This document shows positions 61,165 through 64,000 of a DNA stretch of 64,000 nt, in pieces. The number at the start of each line of letters is the position of its first letter. Position 1 is the first letter of the stretch. A program made the position numbers and the translations under genes. The notes beneath the pieces were generated by a model that saw only the letters and a list, made by a program, of their open reading frames with translations, ran no database searches and had not been told where the DNA came from. The stretch is from NCBI RefSeq assembly GCF_047948215.1, contig NC_134456.1:195345034-195409033 (forward strand), given 5' to 3'. This DNA comes from Lycorma delicatula (Eukaryota; Arthropoda; Insecta; Hemiptera; Fulgoridae).

Positions 61165-64000
61165 ACAATATATTTTATCTACTACCTCTAATCAATCAGT
61201 CTCTTCTCTATCAGAACAATTTATTTACTAACAAATCAAAATTGAATTGTAATTTACTCTTTTTTACTTTTAATTAAAAACAAATTAATATGGTAATAAA
61301 ATATACACTGTTGTTCTTAAAGCACATACTGCATACAAATAATGAGTTTAACACAACATTGTTGTAAATGAAATTAGATACAAAAAATTTTTCATATAAA
61401 TCAGATTTTTTTAAATTATTTGGGAATATTAAAATAATAACAAATTGATTTTAATTGATATATGTTATAAAAATTACTTGTTTAAAATCATAATATGTGA
61501 GCCTGTTAATCAAAAAATAAATAATTTGAGATATTTGTATTAATCTAAACATTTAATCAATAGCAGTATAATAATAAATGAAGTCTATTCTAATTCTTTA
61601 ACACATTATTCAGGGAAAAATAATACATGTTTCAAGTAAACAGAACAATGTGAAAAAATTATTAATAAAACTCAAAATTTTGAAGAAAAATTTTTTCATA
61701 ATTTTTTGTTTGTTGTAATGGTATTTTCTGTAGGTAAAATAATTACCAAAGTAAAATTAGAATTAAAATGTAAATATTATATACTATTTTATCGCTACTA
61801 TAATAAAATATTGCCAAATTACTAAAGAATATTAAGTAAAGTAAAAATTAAGACAATTAAGTAAATGTTTTTTATCATTCACAGTTTAATTACTGCTTGT
61901 GATTTGTAGCAGGTTTCTTTTCGTGAAAGTCTATTATCCAAACTTCTATGCTGTTGTTAAGATTTAATAATAATAAAATTCAGAATCTTTTAAGCATTGA
62001 GCATTTTATATATAATAATTTATTCTAACAACAGAACATAATTATACATAAAATTAATTTTTATACTCACTACTCTTGTCTTTTTCTTACAAATCTAGTA
62101 CTTTAAGAGATCTCTGTTTATCACTATAGGTTTTTATACGCTTTAATTAAAAACAAAACTTAAAATTGTAGGAGAGGTATGTATCAACATAACAATAAAT
62201 TAATTTAATTTTTCAATGAATATTTTGTTAGATATCAGTGACCGAGATGATAAAGGTATGCCCTCTCTATATAATTTAAAATTATGTTAGAAAATCATTC
62301 TGATGAAACTTGGATCTCTACATAAGTACCTAAACACAGAAGAAAAATCAACACCAGTAAATGTAAAAAATAGCTTACATCTTATACCTAACAGAATAGA
62401 TGTTTGATTTTAATAAATGAAAAATCATACTATCATCTAAATTTTGCTCAGAGGAATCAAGAAGCTATCTGCAACAGAATCAATTTAGGTGTAGACTCTA
62501 ATTGTCATTACAAAATATAACATGATCTTGCTTTAGAATATGTCAAACTAACTACAGAGTTTATCTACACCCTTCATTTTTTTCTGAGTAATATTTAACA
62601 AAAAGGGATTTTTTAAATGTAATATTTGAAGAAAAAACTCACACATAAAAAATATGTCTTCATTATTAAGTTAATGTATCTTTAATTTTTAAACTTATGA
62701 TCTTTAAAACAAGTTACCCTTTCCTTTCCTAGAAAAGTATGAAAAATCAGTTTTAAAAAATTTCTTAAAATAAAGAGTTTATAATATTTTGATAAAAAAT
62801 ACCATATTAAATTTACAGCATTTCCCCAATTTTAATTACATGAACCACATAACTATTGTTTACAACATGTAATTTAGTCAGACTCGAAGTATTATTACAC
62901 AAAAAATTATGCTATAAAATTAGAATGACTCTCAGCATAAGCCTCACAATTCATCCACAATAAGTTATCTGAATAAATGTACTCTTAAAAAGCTTCTTCA
63001 TAGTTCAGTTAAAGTGCAATGGTGAATTACCTTGATCTGCAAAATAATTTTCAATTTTAAGTAAATATAAGTACATTCACCAGATATTTTAAAGCAAACA
63101 GATGTACTACTACTGACAAGTGCGCAATAATATTAGATAAAATTGAAAATATCATTCCACCAAAACAGAAAATAAGGTAAATCTTATTTTACATTTAAGT
63201 AGAGATATAATTTTAGGATATGCACTCCTCCTCAGCTTCTTTTTTTTTTCATTTTTATTATTAAAATAATTTGTGATCATTCAACTAGAATTAGATAGCA
63301 TCATTAGCTAGAATTTAGAATTAGATGGAGGTACTCAATCTTTTTCCAATTAAGAAAATATTTAACTGAAGTAAATTCTGGATAAGCTTTATCTAATTCT
63401 TTTTTTTATTATATTTTCAATTTTACCTATTAAAGATTGCAATGTTTTAAGTAAGTTAGAAATTCAGTTCCTCAAGCAATCGCATACATGAGATGGAACG
63501 AGATAGATGGAAGTGTACATTACAATATTTAATGTGTGGTACGTACAGTAGGGCTTTTTGTCTAGGTCTGGTTATATCCAGTGTATAATGAGAAAAAAAT
63601 TTATCTAACTTAAGCTACTGAGTGCAACTCCTTGCCCTATTAAAAATTGAGAGTCCTAAGTGAATTGGAAAATTTCCAAATATCAACAGGAAAACATCAA
63701 AGAAAATTGGGGAAGAGATAGGAAAGAGATAAATAAAAGTGTGATGCAAGCTTAAGCAATCTAAATAAGCGTGGAACATTTAATCTGGAGATGGGATACA
63801 TCATACAAAAAAAAGTACATCATAGAAACATTACAATACTTACATATGTTGTGAAGATATTGGTTATGAAGAAATCTAATAAAAGAAAAATCCCAATGAA
63901 ATGAAATTTCTGTGGAGTAGGATAAAATAGTGTAGCTGAGGATAAGATGTCATGGTATAGATGTCATGACAATGAGAAAAGGAAGAATGCATAATTTGGG
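61165..64000. other. AT-rich intergenic DNA to the window end
   Basis: No gene, SINE or recognisable element was seen on either strand. Confidence 0.5.

Overview
The window is eukaryotic. It is AT-rich, gene-poor DNA with long introns, many microsatellites and a dense mix of decayed mobile elements. The only convincing host gene is an insect-type Krüppel-like factor of the cabut/TIEG (KLF10/KLF11) group. The mariner, hAT, Helitron-like and two tRNA-headed SINE families suggest an arthropod. I would guess a hemipteran insect from repeat style, but nothing here fixes the species. There are no bacterial features such as operons, ribosome binding sites, CRISPR arrays or rRNA.

Layout. From 1 to about 17.9 kb there is intergenic DNA holding a gag- or ORF1-like fragment at the left edge, a Helitron-like family in three copies, SINEs, a mariner relic and simple repeats. 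From about 17.9 to 28.6 kb lies the cabut-like gene on the + strand. It has a GC-richer promoter with a CRE palindrome and a CACGTG E-box, followed by four coding exons (18228-18275, 24046-24270, 25513-26482, 28368-28624). Together these encode 499 residues with three C-terminal C2H2 fingers. From 28.6 to about 33.9 kb there is its 3' flank, then repeat-rich DNA. From 34 to 42 kb there are SINEs, a broken copy of a widespread but uncharacterised transposon-type protein (minus strand, about 35.9-37.0 kb), and a near-complete mariner with perfect terminal repeats but a disrupted transposase.

From 42 to 54 kb the DNA is mostly AT-rich, with two long inverted-repeat structures and a head-to-head SINE pair. 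From 54.1 to 56.2 kb there is a decayed hAT transposase with a SINE inserted in it. The rest, to 64 kb, is AT-rich with one GC-richer island near 60.0-60.7 kb and scattered relics.

The two SINE families have different tRNA-like heads but share the same 3' domain, which suggests that one LINE machinery mobilised both. Five insertions keep recognisable target-site duplications, and nested insertions (SINE in Helitron-like copy, SINE in hAT, SINE beside SINE) give a relative order of events. I found no clear new defence or metabolic system. The more unusual items are the mariner with a 25-bp perfect internal hairpin, the SINE palindrome, the long inverted-repeat elements, and a 13-mer containing an E-box that is present both in the cabut promoter and in its first intron.
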